From an uncultured Lachnospiraceae bacterium (lineage in GTDB: Bacteria > Bacillota > Clostridia > Lachnospirales > Lachnospiraceae), in assembly GCA_947625015.1 (NCBI GenBank), contig CANQMR010000002.1:62001-126000 (forward strand): 64,000 bases of DNA, given 5' to 3'. A model generated the notes under the pieces. It worked only from the letters and a program-made list of their open reading frames with translations. It did not search any database and was not told the DNA's origin. The translations under genes and the position numbers were made by a program. The first letter of the stretch is position 1, and every line of letters starts with the position of its first letter. Below are positions 26,173 to 35,221 of the stretch, one piece after another.

Positions 26173-27111
26173 ATGGCGAAATACATTGTATTGGTTTTAT
26201 TGGCCCTTTTCTTAATTTACCTGATAATCTGGTCTGTGCAGCTGCATCTTCACACAAAGCGTCAGAAGAAGGTAAAGCGGGTGCAGGAGCTGCGGGCCAA
26301 GGGGAACGAGATTAAGAAAAGGACGATTGACTGTACCAAGGATTACTGGTATAACCTCCGGGAGGTGGAAGACCGTAAGGAGGGGGAAGACTTTGAAAAA
26401 TATTATCATTATTTTATCGGCGTGGATCAGGGAGTTCATGAACTGTTGTTAGAGATGTATGACTGCGGCATTGTCCGGACGGATGAATTAGAGGAGATTG
26501 CATATGGCAAGAATCATCTTCACAATGTGGATCTTTCTTTTTTAGAGGAATTAGAGCGGGAGATGGCGGAAGAAGAGGAAGATGATGAAGTTTCTGAACA
26601 GGCGGACGAGACGGAGACAGGCCGTTCAGATGAGCGGGATTCCGGGTCAGGAGAGACGGACTTAAGAGACTCTGCCTTATCTTTGGACGACGGCATTATA
26701 CAGATTGACGGGGTGATGAGCGATTTCTTCGGGCAGAAGAAGGATGTAGTCTCAGCCGCTAAGAATCTGAAGAAGGACGATCCGGGAATTACAGATATCC
26801 ATGGCACCCTGTCGGATGGCGTGATTAATGTGCTTGAGGCTGTGGAAGCAGAGAAAGAGGCGGAAGAAAAGAAATTTGAGCCGATTGTTCCGAAGAAGGA
26901 GAAATCTGTAGAGGAAGCCCGGAAGGCCAGGGAAATGACCGGAAATGCGGAGATTCGCAATAAGATTTATGAGCGATGGGTCGGCTATGTATTTGAGCTT
27001 TATGAGTTGGTCAGCATCAATGCCAACGAGGATACCAAGCATAAGATTCGAAAGGCCTTGATGGATTACGGATACAATGATGTGGATGTGTTATTAGAGA
27101 GTCCGGAATAA
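26173..27111 (+). CDS. Membrane-anchored acidic protein of unknown function
   Basis: About 312 residues from the ATG at 26173. A single hydrophobic segment at residues 4-21 is followed by a basic stretch (HTKRQKKVKRVQELR). Then comes a mostly helical, charged cytoplasmic or linker region with an acidic low-complexity part near 130-175, and a conserved-looking C-terminal helical module (IYERWVGYVFELYELVS). No family recognised. GC rises here compared with the polysaccharide locus, and a terminator follows directly, so it looks like a single-gene unit marking the start of core genome. Confidence 0.7.
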   Translation: MAKYIVLVLLALFLIYLIIWSVQLHLHTKRQKKVKRVQELRAKGNEIKKRTIDCTKDYWYNLREVEDRKEGEDFEKYYHYFIGVDQGVHELLLEMYDCGIVRTDELEEIAYGKNHLHNVDLSFLEELEREMAEEEEDDEVSEQADETETGRSDERDSGSGETDLRDSALSLDDGIIQIDGVMSDFFGQKKDVVSAAKNLKKDDPGITDIHGTLSDGVINVLEAVEAEKEAEEKKFEPIVPKKEKSVEEARKAREMTGNAEIRNKIYERWVGYVFELYELVSINANEDTKHKIRKALMDYGYNDVDVLLESPE

Positions 27112-27118
27112 GATATGA

Positions 27119-27146
27119 GAAAGGGTGTTTAGGCGCCCTTTTTCTT
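27119..27146 (+). terminator. Intrinsic terminator
   Basis: A seven-pair stem AAGGGTG/CGCCCTT (one G-T pair) with a six-base loop is followed by TTTCTT. It lies 9 bases after the stop of the gene ending at 27111. Confidence 0.8.
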
Positions 27147-27193
27147 ATGGAATTTTGGGATATCCTGCTAAAAAGTCTGGTACAATGGAAAGT

Positions 27194-27222
27194 CCCCGCC
27201 AGTTAGTGTGGCGGGGATTTTT
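27194..27222 (+). terminator. Second intrinsic terminator between convergent genes
   Basis: An eight-pair perfect stem CCCCGCCA/TGGCGGGG with a seven-base loop is followed by ATTTTT on the + strand. It separates the + strand gene from the converging ABC permease gene; the - strand side lacks a T run, so it acts mainly for + strand transcription. Confidence 0.85.
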
Positions 27223-27235
27223 GCAGCAGGTTAAG

Positions 27236-28903
27236 TCAGGTTTCTTCCTGCTCCTCAATGTTGCGGATTCCGGAACGCTTTGTCAGATAAAGCACAAGCA
27301 GGTTAGCCGCCGCAAGAAGGAAGATGAGGAGAAGCTCCATGAGGAAAATGGAGATTTTGGTATTGCTGAACAGGAAAAATCCGCCGACGCACACCACCAG
27401 GGTAAATCCAATGGCAATGGCCATGGCGAAAAAGGTATTGTAATTTTCCCTAAGGGAACTCATTTCGTCATCCCAAATCAGCTTCGGCTGAATCGAATCA
27501 ATATAGATTCCCATATAGGATATAAAGGTAATGGCCATCAGGCTGATCAGGGTAAAGATGAGAATCTGTACCAGCGGAACCTTTACCAGAATACATGCCG
27601 GAATCACATAGATTAACACGCTCGCTGCCGGAAAGATAATTCCCACAAAAGCCTTTGCGTGCCACTGGGTAAAATAGGGTACCGGTATGTATTTCATAAA
27701 AGAAAAATGCTTTCCCTCCCTGGATATGGCATTGGAGCTTAGGCTGTTAATGGCAGCCACAATCACAGAAATTCCCACAATGCCCAGCAGAAAGAATAAC
27801 TGTATCCGTAAATCCCTGTGGGCGTAATAGTGCCTAAGCTCTGCTAAAGTAAGTCGTCTGCTCTGAATCTTGTACATGGCGTACACGAATATGGGCCAGA
27901 GAAAATTCATGGCGATGCAGTTGGTAAAGTACACCGGCGTTCTCACTAAGATTCTTACATCCTTCATAAAATAGGACCAGAAAGCACTGCGCTGTCTGAC
28001 TCCGGCCAACAGCCTGTCAATGCTCTTTGCCCGTCTGCCGTTGTCAGAGGAGGTAAGTCCGATGACGCCCCGGAAATACAAAAGCTCGGATAAAAGAAGC
28101 ATGACTGCGATGACCAACGCATTTACTCCGATATAAGCAAGCAGGGATAAAAGGCTTCGGTCATAGAAAGTCTTGATAAACAGCGGTACATTGGGGAAAA
28201 TGATATTCATGACCCGTAAAAACGTCTGGTCTCCGGAGGCTAAAGTCTCCACATAACTGTCAATGTCCATGTTCTGCAAAAAGCCGATGGAGCCTACCAG
28301 GAGAAGAACCAGGGCAAACATCAGGGCAACGGATATTTTCTGAATCATATCTTTGCTGCGGATAAATTTTGTAAAGCCCATAATCAGGATACTTACGATT
28401 CCGCAGTAGGCCAGGGGAATGACAGGCAGGGTGATGATGCCGATTACGGAAAGCAGCCAGCTTAAGATTCCCATCTTAGCGCCGATGCCAAAACCGATAG
28501 TACAGGCCAGCACCAGAACAAACTGCATCATATTTTCATTGTAAAAAGCCGCTGTGAATTTGGATGCGATAATCTGATAAGCCCGAAGCGGCCATGGCAG
28601 AAGATATTCAATGTCGTTGGAAAAATAAAATTCATTAAAGATTACATTGATGCCGAAAATAACCGTAAACAGGCAGATAACATGGAACATCAGCTGAAGT
28701 CCTAAAGGTTCAACGCCAAGCGGCAGCAACGTCTCTGTCATCAGCTTAACTAAAACGCCGACGGCAATGCATACCGGCAGCAGCACGCCAAAGACGCCAA
28801 ACAGGGATAAAATAATAATCATGATCTTTCGCCGCTTATCCGGCGCCTCGCTCATGCCGATGGCGGCGATAAAGGTTTTGGTTAAAGTTCTATAACTATT
28901 CAT
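27236..28903 (-). CDS. ABC exporter permease, large ABC-2 type
   Basis: A 555-residue membrane protein with about 12 hydrophobic segments in two blocks and a middle soluble stretch. It shows no classical motif beyond the ABC-2 exporter look (YFSNDIEYLLPWPLRAYQIIASKF after the first helices, which resembles the coupling region). It overlaps the ATPase gene by 8 bp and is its membrane partner. Substrate unknown; such pairs in Lachnospiraceae are often annotated as putative ABC exporters. Confidence 0.82.
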   Translation of the reverse strand: MNSYRTLTKTFIAAIGMSEAPDKRRKIMIIILSLFGVFGVLLPVCIAVGVLVKLMTETLLPLGVEPLGLQLMFHVICLFTVIFGINVIFNEFYFSNDIEYLLPWPLRAYQIIASKFTAAFYNENMMQFVLVLACTIGFGIGAKMGILSWLLSVIGIITLPVIPLAYCGIVSILIMGFTKFIRSKDMIQKISVALMFALVLLLVGSIGFLQNMDIDSYVETLASGDQTFLRVMNIIFPNVPLFIKTFYDRSLLSLLAYIGVNALVIAVMLLLSELLYFRGVIGLTSSDNGRRAKSIDRLLAGVRQRSAFWSYFMKDVRILVRTPVYFTNCIAMNFLWPIFVYAMYKIQSRRLTLAELRHYYAHRDLRIQLFFLLGIVGISVIVAAINSLSSNAISREGKHFSFMKYIPVPYFTQWHAKAFVGIIFPAASVLIYVIPACILVKVPLVQILIFTLISLMAITFISYMGIYIDSIQPKLIWDDEMSSLRENYNTFFAMAIAIGFTLVVCVGGFFLFSNTKISIFLMELLLIFLLAAANLLVLYLTKRSGIRNIEEQEET

Positions 28904-29618
28904 GGGCAGTCATCTCCAAAAAGATTTTTTCCAGGTCCATATCCGGATATTGGCTGGTCAATTCATCTAAGGTTCCATAGAACAGCGAGTGGCCATGGTT
29001 GATAATAATGACCTTGTCGCAGAGCTTTTCTGCCACCTCCAATACATGGGTGGAAAAAAGAACGGAATTTCCTGCGTCTGCGTGCTCCCGCATCATGTTT
29101 TTCAGATTGTAGGCGGATTTGGGGTCAAGGCCGGTTAAAGGCTCGTCTAAAATCCAGACTGCCGGGTCGTGGACAAGGGCGGCGGCGACCATAATCTTTT
29201 GCCGCATGCCATGGGAATAGCTCTGCATGGGGCGGTCTAACACCTCTGCTAAATCAAAGCGGGTGGCAAAGGTCTTGATCCGTTCCTTGCGGAGCGCGGC
29301 CGGAACCTTATAAATATCAGAAATCAGGTTCATAAATTCAATTCCCTTAAGCCGGAGAAACATATCCGGGCTGTCTGCAATATAGCCGATTACCTGTTTT
29401 GCCTTTAAAGGTTCTTTCTGCATATCAAATTCGTTGATGAGTACGGTTCCGCTGTCCGGCTTCAGGATGCCGGTCATCATTTTGAGGGTGGTCGTCTTTC
29501 CTGCTCCGTTGGGGCCGATAAAGCCTACGATTTCCCCGTCGTTGACCGTAAGGCTCAAATTGTCAACGGCCCGGACGGTACCGTTATAGGTTTTGGTGAT
29601 TTGTTCAATCTTAATCAT
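28896..29618 (-). CDS. ABC transporter ATP-binding protein
   Basis: A 240-residue ATPase with Walker A GPNGAGKTT at about 35-43, signature YSHGMRQK, Walker B VWILDEPLTGLD and the switch His in LFSTHVLE. The DrrA/CcmA-like pattern fits an exporter. The start has AAAGGGG six bases upstream. It is co-transcribed with the permease gene, which starts inside its 3' end. Confidence 0.92.
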   Translation of the reverse strand: MIKIEQITKTYNGTVRAVDNLSLTVNDGEIVGFIGPNGAGKTTTLKMMTGILKPDSGTVLINEFDMQKEPLKAKQVIGYIADSPDMFLRLKGIEFMNLISDIYKVPAALRKERIKTFATRFDLAEVLDRPMQSYSHGMRQKIMVAAALVHDPAVWILDEPLTGLDPKSAYNLKNMMREHADAGNSVLFSTHVLEVAEKLCDKVIIINHGHSLFYGTLDELTSQYPDMDLEKIFLEMTAHE

Positions 29619-29690
29619 GGTAATCCCCTTTCACAGATAAGTTGTGTGAGAGCTTAAGCTCCCTTCCCCTCATAAATTTTGAAATGTCTG

Positions 29691-30443
29691 TCAGACTTTA
29701 GCTGCCGGTGTGGCGTCTATGGTATAGATTCGGGCCGGAGCGGATGCGTCCTTTGCGGCGACAGCATAGATTGTGACTGCGTCCTCTTCGGCGCTTTGGG
29801 CGGAAGAGGCGGGAGTGTTCCCGACTGCACTGCCGTTTGGAACATGGCTATAGCCGGTGTTACTGTTACGGATATTGCCGGTGTCCACATTGCCGATATT
29901 GGCCAGAACCTTTTGTACATAGTTTCTGGTCTCTGAAAATGGCGGAATGCCGTTATATTTGTCTACATTTCCTGCCCCTGCATTGTAAGCCGCCAGTGCC
30001 AGCGCCAGATTGCCGTTATATTTCTTAAGCATCTGGGACAGATATTTTGCGCCCCCCATAATATTTTCCCTGGCGTTATAGGGGTCCGATACGCCCAGAG
30101 AGGCGGCGGTTCCCGGCATAAGCTGCATGACGCCGATAGCCCCGGCGGACGATACGGCGCGGGGATTAAAACCGGATTCCTGTTTGGCAACGGCGATCAG
30201 CAGATTCACATCTACGCCGTATGTATTGGCTGCTTCCTGAAAATGTGAAAGCAGGCTGCCCTGACCGCCGTTCCCTGACGGTTCCGGCTGTGAAACGCCG
30301 CTGGTATCAGATTCCGGCTGCGCATAGATAACAGTCTCCTGTTCCAAAATCTTATCAAAATCGGTATGGGCGGACGAGCCGGTCTTTGTTTTGCTGCGGC
30401 TGGTCTTATCCTCGATATAACCCAGTCCTTCAATGTAAATCAT
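29691..30443 (-). CDS. Lytic transglycosylase, SLT domain
   Basis: About 250 residues from the ATG at 30443, which has AGGAGG eleven bases upstream; in-frame ATGs at 30464 and 30476 are less well supported. A disordered, Ser/Gly-rich N-terminal third is followed by an SLT domain at about 75-185. The domain contains the catalytic Glu in [25 protein letters not shown] and the AYNAGAGNV motif. It cleaves peptidoglycan with 1,6-anhydro product formation. No signal peptide is visible, so export may be unconventional or the N-terminus may be longer than I can see. The tail is Ala/Ser-rich. Confidence 0.88.
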   Translation of the reverse strand: MIYIEGLGYIEDKTSRSKTKTGSSAHTDFDKILEQETVIYAQPESDTSGVSQPEPSGNGGQGSLLSHFQEAANTYGVDVNLLIAVAKQESGFNPRAVSSAGAIGVMQLMPGTAASLGVSDPYNARENIMGGAKYLSQMLKKYNGNLALALAAYNAGAGNVDKYNGIPPFSETRNYVQKVLANIGNVDTGNIRNSNTGYSHVPNGSAVGNTPASSAQSAEEDAVTIYAVAAKDASAPARIYTIDATPAAKV

Positions 30444-30537
30444 CAGTCGATTATCCTCCTGCATAAATGAAATCAAAACATATATACATACATTGTACTA
30501 TAAATCACCAAAAAAGGAAATGAAAATTTACTTGTTC

Positions 30538-30566
30538 TTGTACCTTATGCTGACTTCCGTTATAAT
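30538..30566 (+). promoter_or_regulatory. Sigma-A-type promoter for the carboxyltransferase gene
   Basis: TTGTAC (30538-30543), a 17-base spacer and TATAAT (30561-30566) lie about 100 bases before the ATG at 30669, in the divergent region shared with the lytic transglycosylase gene. Confidence 0.7.
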
Positions 30567-30668
30567 CGATATATAGATAGATGCCGGAACGGCGGATATC
30601 CGGCTATTTGGAATGGCAGATATCCGTTTTTCCCTAAAGGAATATTGCAGATGAAAAGGAGTAATGAT

Positions 30669-32144
30669 ATGTATTTAAGTCAGGTAAATCCATACAGTAT
30701 TGCAAAGCAGCACAACCGGGACAAGCTTCATCTTATAGAGCGGATCCGATTGCTGTTTGACCGGGACAGCTTCGTGGAGGACTATCCGGAGGAGGACGCC
30801 GGATATGACGGCGTGATTACCGGTTATGGCTGCATCTGCGGCCAGCGGGTCTACTTTTATGGGCAGGATTTTACCTGCATGGGCGGTACCTTTGGTTATC
30901 ATCACTGCCAGCAGATCATTGCCATTATCCAAAAGGCGATAGAGAACAGAAGACCGGTAATCGGCCTCTACGACGGGGGAGGAGCCAGAATCCAGGAGGG
31001 CGCCGCTTCAGTGGCGGGCTGCGGAGAATTATTCCGTATGAACACGAAAGCGTCCGGTTACATTCCCCAGATTGCCATTATTGCGGGAACCTGCGCGGGA
31101 GGCGCAGTCTATTCTCCGGGGCTGATGGATTTCATTTTTACCATTGATAAGATCAGCAACCTGTTTGTCACCGGTGCGAAAGTGATTAACGAGGTGCAGG
31201 GAACGGATTACCTGATTGAAGAATTAGGCGGGGCGGAGATTCATTCTTCCTTAAGTGGCGTGGCCCATTTCCGCATGGAGGACGAGAGAAGCTGCTATGA
31301 ACAGGTGCGGCGGCTGGTGGATATGCTGCCGCCCTGTTATATGGAGGAGCGGATTTTCCGGACGGCGGCGTATCGCGAAAAAGATTTGTCCGATATCCGG
31401 GCTTTTCTGCCGGTGGACCAGCAGGAGCCTTATGATGTGCTGCCTGTGATTGAGGAGATTTTGGATGACGACAGCTTTTTGGAGGTTCACAGGGAGTTTG
31501 CCGCCAACATCGTTACCGGGTTAGGGCGTTTAGGCGGGATTACCGTCGGGGTGGTGGCCAGCCAGACGCTTTGTAAAAATGGCTCCATAGACTGTGATGC
31601 GGCGGATAAGGCTGCGCATTTTGTCCAGTATTGCGACTGCTACAATATTCCTATTATTACCCTGACGGATTCCACCGGATTTGTCATGGAGGCGGAGCAG
31701 GAGCATAAGGGCTTAATCCGCCATGGGGCAAAGATGATTCAGGCCTATGCCAACGCCACGACCATCCGGCTGGCTGTAGTGCTGCGGAAGGCATACGGCG
31801 GCCCTTACATTTTAATGGGCTGCAAGCAGCTGGGGGCGGACCGGCATTACGTATGGCCGCGGGCAGAGGTGGCTGTGATGAAGGCGGAGGGCGCTGTAGC
31901 GGTAATCAGCCATGGGCAGATGGCTAAGTTAGAAGGCGTGGAAAGGGAAGCCTTTTTGCAGGATCAGCTTACCCAATATCAGAAGCTTTACATGAACAGC
32001 AATATGGTGTTAAAAAGGCATTTTGTCGACGAGGAGATCCGGCCGGAAAAGACCAGGGAGGTACTCTATCAGGATTTGCTCCGCCTGTCCGAAAAACCGG
32101 CTGAGAAGAATATTTCAAAGAAACATACTGTAATGCCGGTGTAG
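30669..32144 (+). CDS. Biotin-dependent acyl-CoA carboxyltransferase subunit
   Basis: A protein of about 491 residues with the two crotonase-like halves of the 12S/PCC-beta family, which move a carboxyl group between biotin and an acyl-CoA or keto acid. The N-terminal half has GGGARIQEG and GTCAGGAVYSPG, which form an oxyanion hole. The C-terminal half has TDSTGF, GGPYILMGC and RAEVAVM. The ATG at 30669 is preferred because AAGGAG lies seven bases upstream. No biotin carboxylase, biotin carrier or decarboxylase membrane subunit is next to it, so its partners must be elsewhere. The exact substrate (propionyl-, methylmalonyl- or acetyl-CoA) cannot be read. Confidence 0.88.
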   Translation: MYLSQVNPYSIAKQHNRDKLHLIERIRLLFDRDSFVEDYPEEDAGYDGVITGYGCICGQRVYFYGQDFTCMGGTFGYHHCQQIIAIIQKAIENRRPVIGLYDGGGARIQEGAASVAGCGELFRMNTKASGYIPQIAIIAGTCAGGAVYSPGLMDFIFTIDKISNLFVTGAKVINEVQGTDYLIEELGGAEIHSSLSGVAHFRMEDERSCYEQVRRLVDMLPPCYMEERIFRTAAYREKDLSDIRAFLPVDQQEPYDVLPVIEEILDDDSFLEVHREFAANIVTGLGRLGGITVGVVASQTLCKNGSIDCDAADKAAHFVQYCDCYNIPIITLTDSTGFVMEAEQEHKGLIRHGAKMIQAYANATTIRLAVVLRKAYGGPYILMGCKQLGADRHYVWPRAEVAVMKAEGAVAVISHGQMAKLEGVEREAFLQDQLTQYQKLYMNSNMVLKRHFVDEEIRPEKTREVLYQDLLRLSEKPAEKNISKKHTVMPV

Positions 32145-32160
32145 ACGGAGGCATAAAGAA

Positions 32161-32197
32161 AAACAGGGAGGCTGCGTGAAGACAGACCTCCCTGTTT
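32161..32197 (-). terminator. Intrinsic terminator between convergent genes
   Basis: An eleven-pair perfect stem AAACAGGGAGG/CCTCCCTGTTT encloses a 15-base loop. On the - strand it is followed by TTCTTTATG, so it mainly ends transcription of the small cysteine-rich gene. It could also act weakly for the carboxyltransferase gene. Confidence 0.85.
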
Positions 32198-32211
32198 GCA
32201 GAAAATTAGAA

Positions 32212-32466
32212 TTAGCAGCCGCAGCCACATCCTGAAGCGTTGTTTGTGCCATTGCCACAGCAGCTAAAGAGAAGGATCAGGATGATGATCCATGTGCAGC
32301 AGCTGTTTCCGCCGAAACCGTCATTTCCGTTGAAAAATCCGCTTCCGTTTCCACAGCCGTTGTCATTACCGCCACAGCAGGTGAAGAGAAGGATCAGAAT
32401 GATAATCCATGTGCAGCAGCTATTGCCGCCGAAGCCGCAGCTGTTTGTTGCTGATAAGTCGCCCAT
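32212..32466 (-). CDS. Small Gly/Cys-rich protein with duplicated hydrophobic unit
   Basis: About 84 residues from the ATG at 32466 (GGAGG eight bases upstream). The sequence is built from two nearly identical units, each FGGNSCCTWIIILILLF followed by T/S-CCG, separated by a Gly/Asn linker, and ends GCGCGC. Such miniproteins are widespread in Lachnospiraceae and are annotated under names like high-cysteine or YjcZ-like sporulation proteins. Two membrane-spanning or coat-embedded hydrophobic segments with paired cysteines suggest a cross-linked spore-envelope component. The sigma-K-like promoter upstream agrees with this. Function is inferred. Confidence 0.75.
   Translation of the reverse strand: MGDLSATNSCGFGGNSCCTWIIILILLFTCCGGNDNGCGNGSGFFNGNDGFGGNSCCTWIIILILLFSCCGNGTNNASGCGCGC
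32255..32433 (-). repeat. Imperfect tandem duplication, 117-bp period
   Basis: Segments 32255-32316 and 32372-32433 match closely at a spacing of 117 bases (39 codons). They encode the two hydrophobic cysteine units of the small protein, so the gene grew by internal duplication. Confidence 0.9.
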
Positions 32467-32496
32467 AAGGAATTCCTCCAATTATCTTTACACTTT

Positions 32497-32523
32497 TATA
32501 CTATGCACAAGAAAAAAGGGTGT
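32497..32523 (-). promoter_or_regulatory. Sigma-K-like promoter for the cysteine-rich gene
   Basis: On the - strand AC, a 16-base spacer and CATAGTATA match the sporulation sigma-K pattern (AC-N16-CATANNNTA) and lie about 30 bases before the ATG at 32466. The consensus is short, so this is suggestive only. No sigma-A -35 box is placed correctly for the overlapping TATAAA. Confidence 0.5.
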
Positions 32524-32543
32524 GACAAAATAAGGAAAAAATA

Positions 32544-32572
32544 TTGAATATAAGTGGAATTTACTATATTAT
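32544..32572 (+). promoter_or_regulatory. Sigma-A-type promoter for the CAP-domain gene
   Basis: TTGAAT (32544-32549), a 17-base spacer and TATTAT (32567-32572) lie 54 bases before the ATG at 32627, with GGGAGG serving as ribosome-binding site. Confidence 0.6.
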
Positions 32573-32626
32573 AAATACAGGAATTTATGATTTTACAAAA
32601 AGCAGAGGGTTTAGGGAGGTTAGTTT

Positions 32627-34201
32627 ATGCGAAAAGGATTTAAAATCACAACAAAATATATTATGGGCGTGATGTTGTTTTTTATCATGGTATTGTCCGG
32701 CTCTGTAACCGGACGCGCCTACAGTACTGCAACACAGATTTTACCGGCAACGCCGGAACAGCCGTCGGCGGGTTGTATGCTGGTTGGCGTAAGGGGAGAG
32801 TACATAGGGGGAACCGAAGAAGCCCTTGCCCGGATTAATGCAATCCGCAAAGAAGCATGTGAAGAGGGCGTCCCCAATCCTCAAAATCCTTCTGTGCCGC
32901 TGACTCCGGCAGATTATAAGCCGATACAATGGTCCGCTGAACTGGAAGAGGTTGCCAGAATCCGGGCGGCGGAGGCAAGTCTTCTTATCGGGCATAATCG
33001 TCCTAACGGACAAGACTGTTTTAGCTTGAGGCCTTTGGGGTATAATATGGTTGCTGAGAGTTTGGCATGGAATGGGACTTCCTCCATGCTTCCGGGAATT
33101 GAACAGTGGTACGAGGAAAAGGAACTCTGGAATGTAGAAAAAGATCGCAGTGGAGCGGGACATTATGTTTCAATGATTAATCCGGATTATACTTACGTGG
33201 GACTGGGCTGCATGGTATCTGAGTACGGAGTCTATAAAAATACGCTTTGCGGAAGATTTGGCTCCACAAAGAATACGGTAGATGGAACAATGGCGGCGCC
33301 CGTCAAGGATTGTATCAGGGTAATTGAAATTAAAAAATCTTCAGTTGAAAATGCAACTCTTAAAAAGATTTCCGGCGCTGAAGAACAATTGAAAGCAGGA
33401 GATACCCTGTCTTATGAATTTGTTGCGGATACGAATATCAATGTGCATAAAGCAAAAGTACTGATTATGGATAGCGTGGTCTGGACTTCTTCTGATGAAA
33501 ACGTTGCAACTGTGGATAACTATGGCAATGTGACCGGAACAGGTGGAGGAACGGCGACTATAACAGCAACTTCTGCCAGCGGTCTTTCCGCATCGGTTTC
33601 TCTTACCTTTACAGGCGATATAGTAGAACCGGGAGATAATCAAGAATCTGGAGACAACGACCCGGGTTCGGGAAACGAACAGGGAGATAGTACAGAAACA
33701 GAAGGAGAAGAAGTAGGCTCAGGAAGCGAAACAGGCTCAGGAGGTGAACCGGGAGATAATCAAGAACCGGGAGATAAGCCAGAATCGGAGGATAAAACAA
33801 AACCGGAACAAGAAGTAGAGACGGGTGATAACACAAAACCAGATAATAAAGTAGAAACAGGAAATGAATCGGATAATAAAGTAGAACCGGAAAGTAAAAC
33901 AAGTAATAAAGTGGCAAAGGTCTCCTCCTTAAAAGTGAAGGCGGGCAGAAAAAAGCTGACCATAACGTGGAAAAAGATGGCAGGCGCTACAGGTTATGAA
34001 CTGCAAATCAGCACGAAAAAGAACTTTAAGGGCGCAAAGACCATTAAACTTGGGAAAAATAAGGCTAAATATATGGCAAAGAAGTTAAAGGCCAAAAAGA
34101 AATATTATGTGCGCATACGGGCTTATAAGACGATTAAAAATAAAGGGAAAAGCGGAAAAGCATACGGTACCTGGGTCAAGACAAATAAAAAGACCAAATA
34201 A
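32627..34201 (+). CDS. Secreted CAP-domain protein with Big2 and Fn3-like domains
   Basis: A 524-residue secreted protein. A signal peptide (about 1-32, ending near GRAYS) is followed by a CAP/SCP domain (about 60-215) with the HNRPNGQDCF and GHYVSMINPDYTYVGLGC motifs that carry the conserved His residues. A Big2-type Ig-like domain follows at about 285-330 (WTSSDENVATVDNYGNVTG). A long acidic linker rich in PGDN/PE/ES repeats comes next, and then a basic Fn3-like domain at about 430-520. There is no LPXTG motif; the very basic C-terminus may bind anionic wall polymers. CAP proteins in Firmicutes are extracellular and mostly of unknown activity. Confidence 0.88.
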   Translation: MRKGFKITTKYIMGVMLFFIMVLSGSVTGRAYSTATQILPATPEQPSAGCMLVGVRGEYIGGTEEALARINAIRKEACEEGVPNPQNPSVPLTPADYKPIQWSAELEEVARIRAAEASLLIGHNRPNGQDCFSLRPLGYNMVAESLAWNGTSSMLPGIEQWYEEKELWNVEKDRSGAGHYVSMINPDYTYVGLGCMVSEYGVYKNTLCGRFGSTKNTVDGTMAAPVKDCIRVIEIKKSSVENATLKKISGAEEQLKAGDTLSYEFVADTNINVHKAKVLIMDSVVWTSSDENVATVDNYGNVTGTGGGTATITATSASGLSASVSLTFTGDIVEPGDNQESGDNDPGSGNEQGDSTETEGEEVGSGSETGSGGEPGDNQEPGDKPESEDKTKPEQEVETGDNTKPDNKVETGNESDNKVEPESKTSNKVAKVSSLKVKAGRKKLTITWKKMAGATGYELQISTKKNFKGAKTIKLGKNKAKYMAKKLKAKKKYYVRIRAYKTIKNKGKSGKAYGTWVKTNKKTK

Positions 34202-34305
34202 GATGGAACCTGACAGACAGGAGACGGACCGCATAAAAACGGTTTAAAAAAGATACAATCAGAAGAATATAAATTACAAAAAGAATCAGGCGGAGGTTTG
34301 ACGGT

Positions 34306-35217
34306 ATGGAAAAAGAGACAATGGCAGATTATGAGGAGGAACTGACAAAGTCCTTCAGGGTAATCCGGCAGGGAGACCTGGTAACCGGAATGATTGTGGA
34401 TATCAATGATGAGGCGGTAACGCTGGATTTGGGGTATTATGCCCCCGGCGTGATTCCCCTTTCCGAGCTTTCCGACGACCCGGATTTTTCAGCTATGCGG
34501 GACTTAAAGATTGGAGAGAAACTACAGGCAGTAGTGCTTGAGAGTGATGACGGAAAAGGAAATGTGTCGCTTTCCCTAAAGGAAGCGAATGAAGCGTCTG
34601 CCTGGGATCATTTTAGAAATCTCTTGCAGGAGGAAACGGTGGTTACGGTTAAGGTTAAGGAGAGCGTCAATAGCGGCGTTACTGCTTATCTTGAGGGAAT
34701 CCGGGCATTTATCCCCGCCTCTCAGCTTTCCTTGTCCTATGTGGAGGATACGGCGGAATATATTGGAAAGCAATTAGAGGTCAAGGTCATTACAGTGGAG
34801 GAGGCCCGTAGAAAGCTGGTGCTTTCGGCAAAGGCAGTTTTAAAGGAAAGAGAGGCGGAAAATGAGCGGGCAAAGATGGCGAGGCTTGTTCCCGGCTCCA
34901 TATTTGAGGGCAGGGTGGAATCCCTGATGCCTTACGGCGCATTTGTGCAGATGAATAACGGACTGACCGGACTGGTACATATTTCTAAAATCAGTATGAA
35001 GCGGATTAAGAAGCCGTCCGAGGTATTGTCGGTAGGGCAGCAGGTAAAAGTGAAGGTTTTAGCGGTCAAAGACGGAAAAATCAGCTTGAGCATCAAGGAT
35101 GTGGAGATGAATACATCTGAACTTGTGACGGATGTGGAGGAGAGTTTTGATTATGCATGTGAGGAGATTCCAAATAATCCCTTTGGTGCGTTGCTGGCTG
35201 ATGTAAAACTGGATTGA
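34306..35217 (+). CDS. S1-domain RNA-binding protein (ribosomal protein S1-like)
   Basis: A 303-residue cytoplasmic protein with three S1 OB-fold domains, at about 16-88 (GDLVTGMIVDINDEAVTLDLG), 105-172 and 195-268 (GSIFEGRVESLMPYGAFVQM). The third is the most canonical. The middle one is degenerate. Short S1-like proteins with 3-4 domains replace the six-domain S1 in many Firmicutes and probably act in translation or RNA turnover. It ends with an acidic tail. It is monocistronic in appearance. Confidence 0.88.
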   Translation: MEKETMADYEEELTKSFRVIRQGDLVTGMIVDINDEAVTLDLGYYAPGVIPLSELSDDPDFSAMRDLKIGEKLQAVVLESDDGKGNVSLSLKEANEASAWDHFRNLLQEETVVTVKVKESVNSGVTAYLEGIRAFIPASQLSLSYVEDTAEYIGKQLEVKVITVEEARRKLVLSAKAVLKEREAENERAKMARLVPGSIFEGRVESLMPYGAFVQMNNGLTGLVHISKISMKRIKKPSEVLSVGQQVKVKVLAVKDGKISLSIKDVEMNTSELVTDVEESFDYACEEIPNNPFGALLADVKLD

Positions 35218-35221
35218 CGCA

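Noticed and set aside
26520-26960. 146-residue frame on the - strand, rich in Ser
   Set aside because: It is the antisense of the acidic Glu/Asp-rich stretch of the gene at 26173, which mirrors as Ser/Phe-rich sequence.
32240-32533. 97-residue + strand frame over the cysteine-rich gene
   Set aside because: It is the antisense of the duplicated small gene; the - strand frame has the ribosome-binding site, promoter and terminator.
33609-33917. 102-residue Leu/Tyr-rich frame on the - strand
   Set aside because: It is antisense to the PGDN/PES repeats of the CAP-domain protein; low-complexity mirror without start signals.
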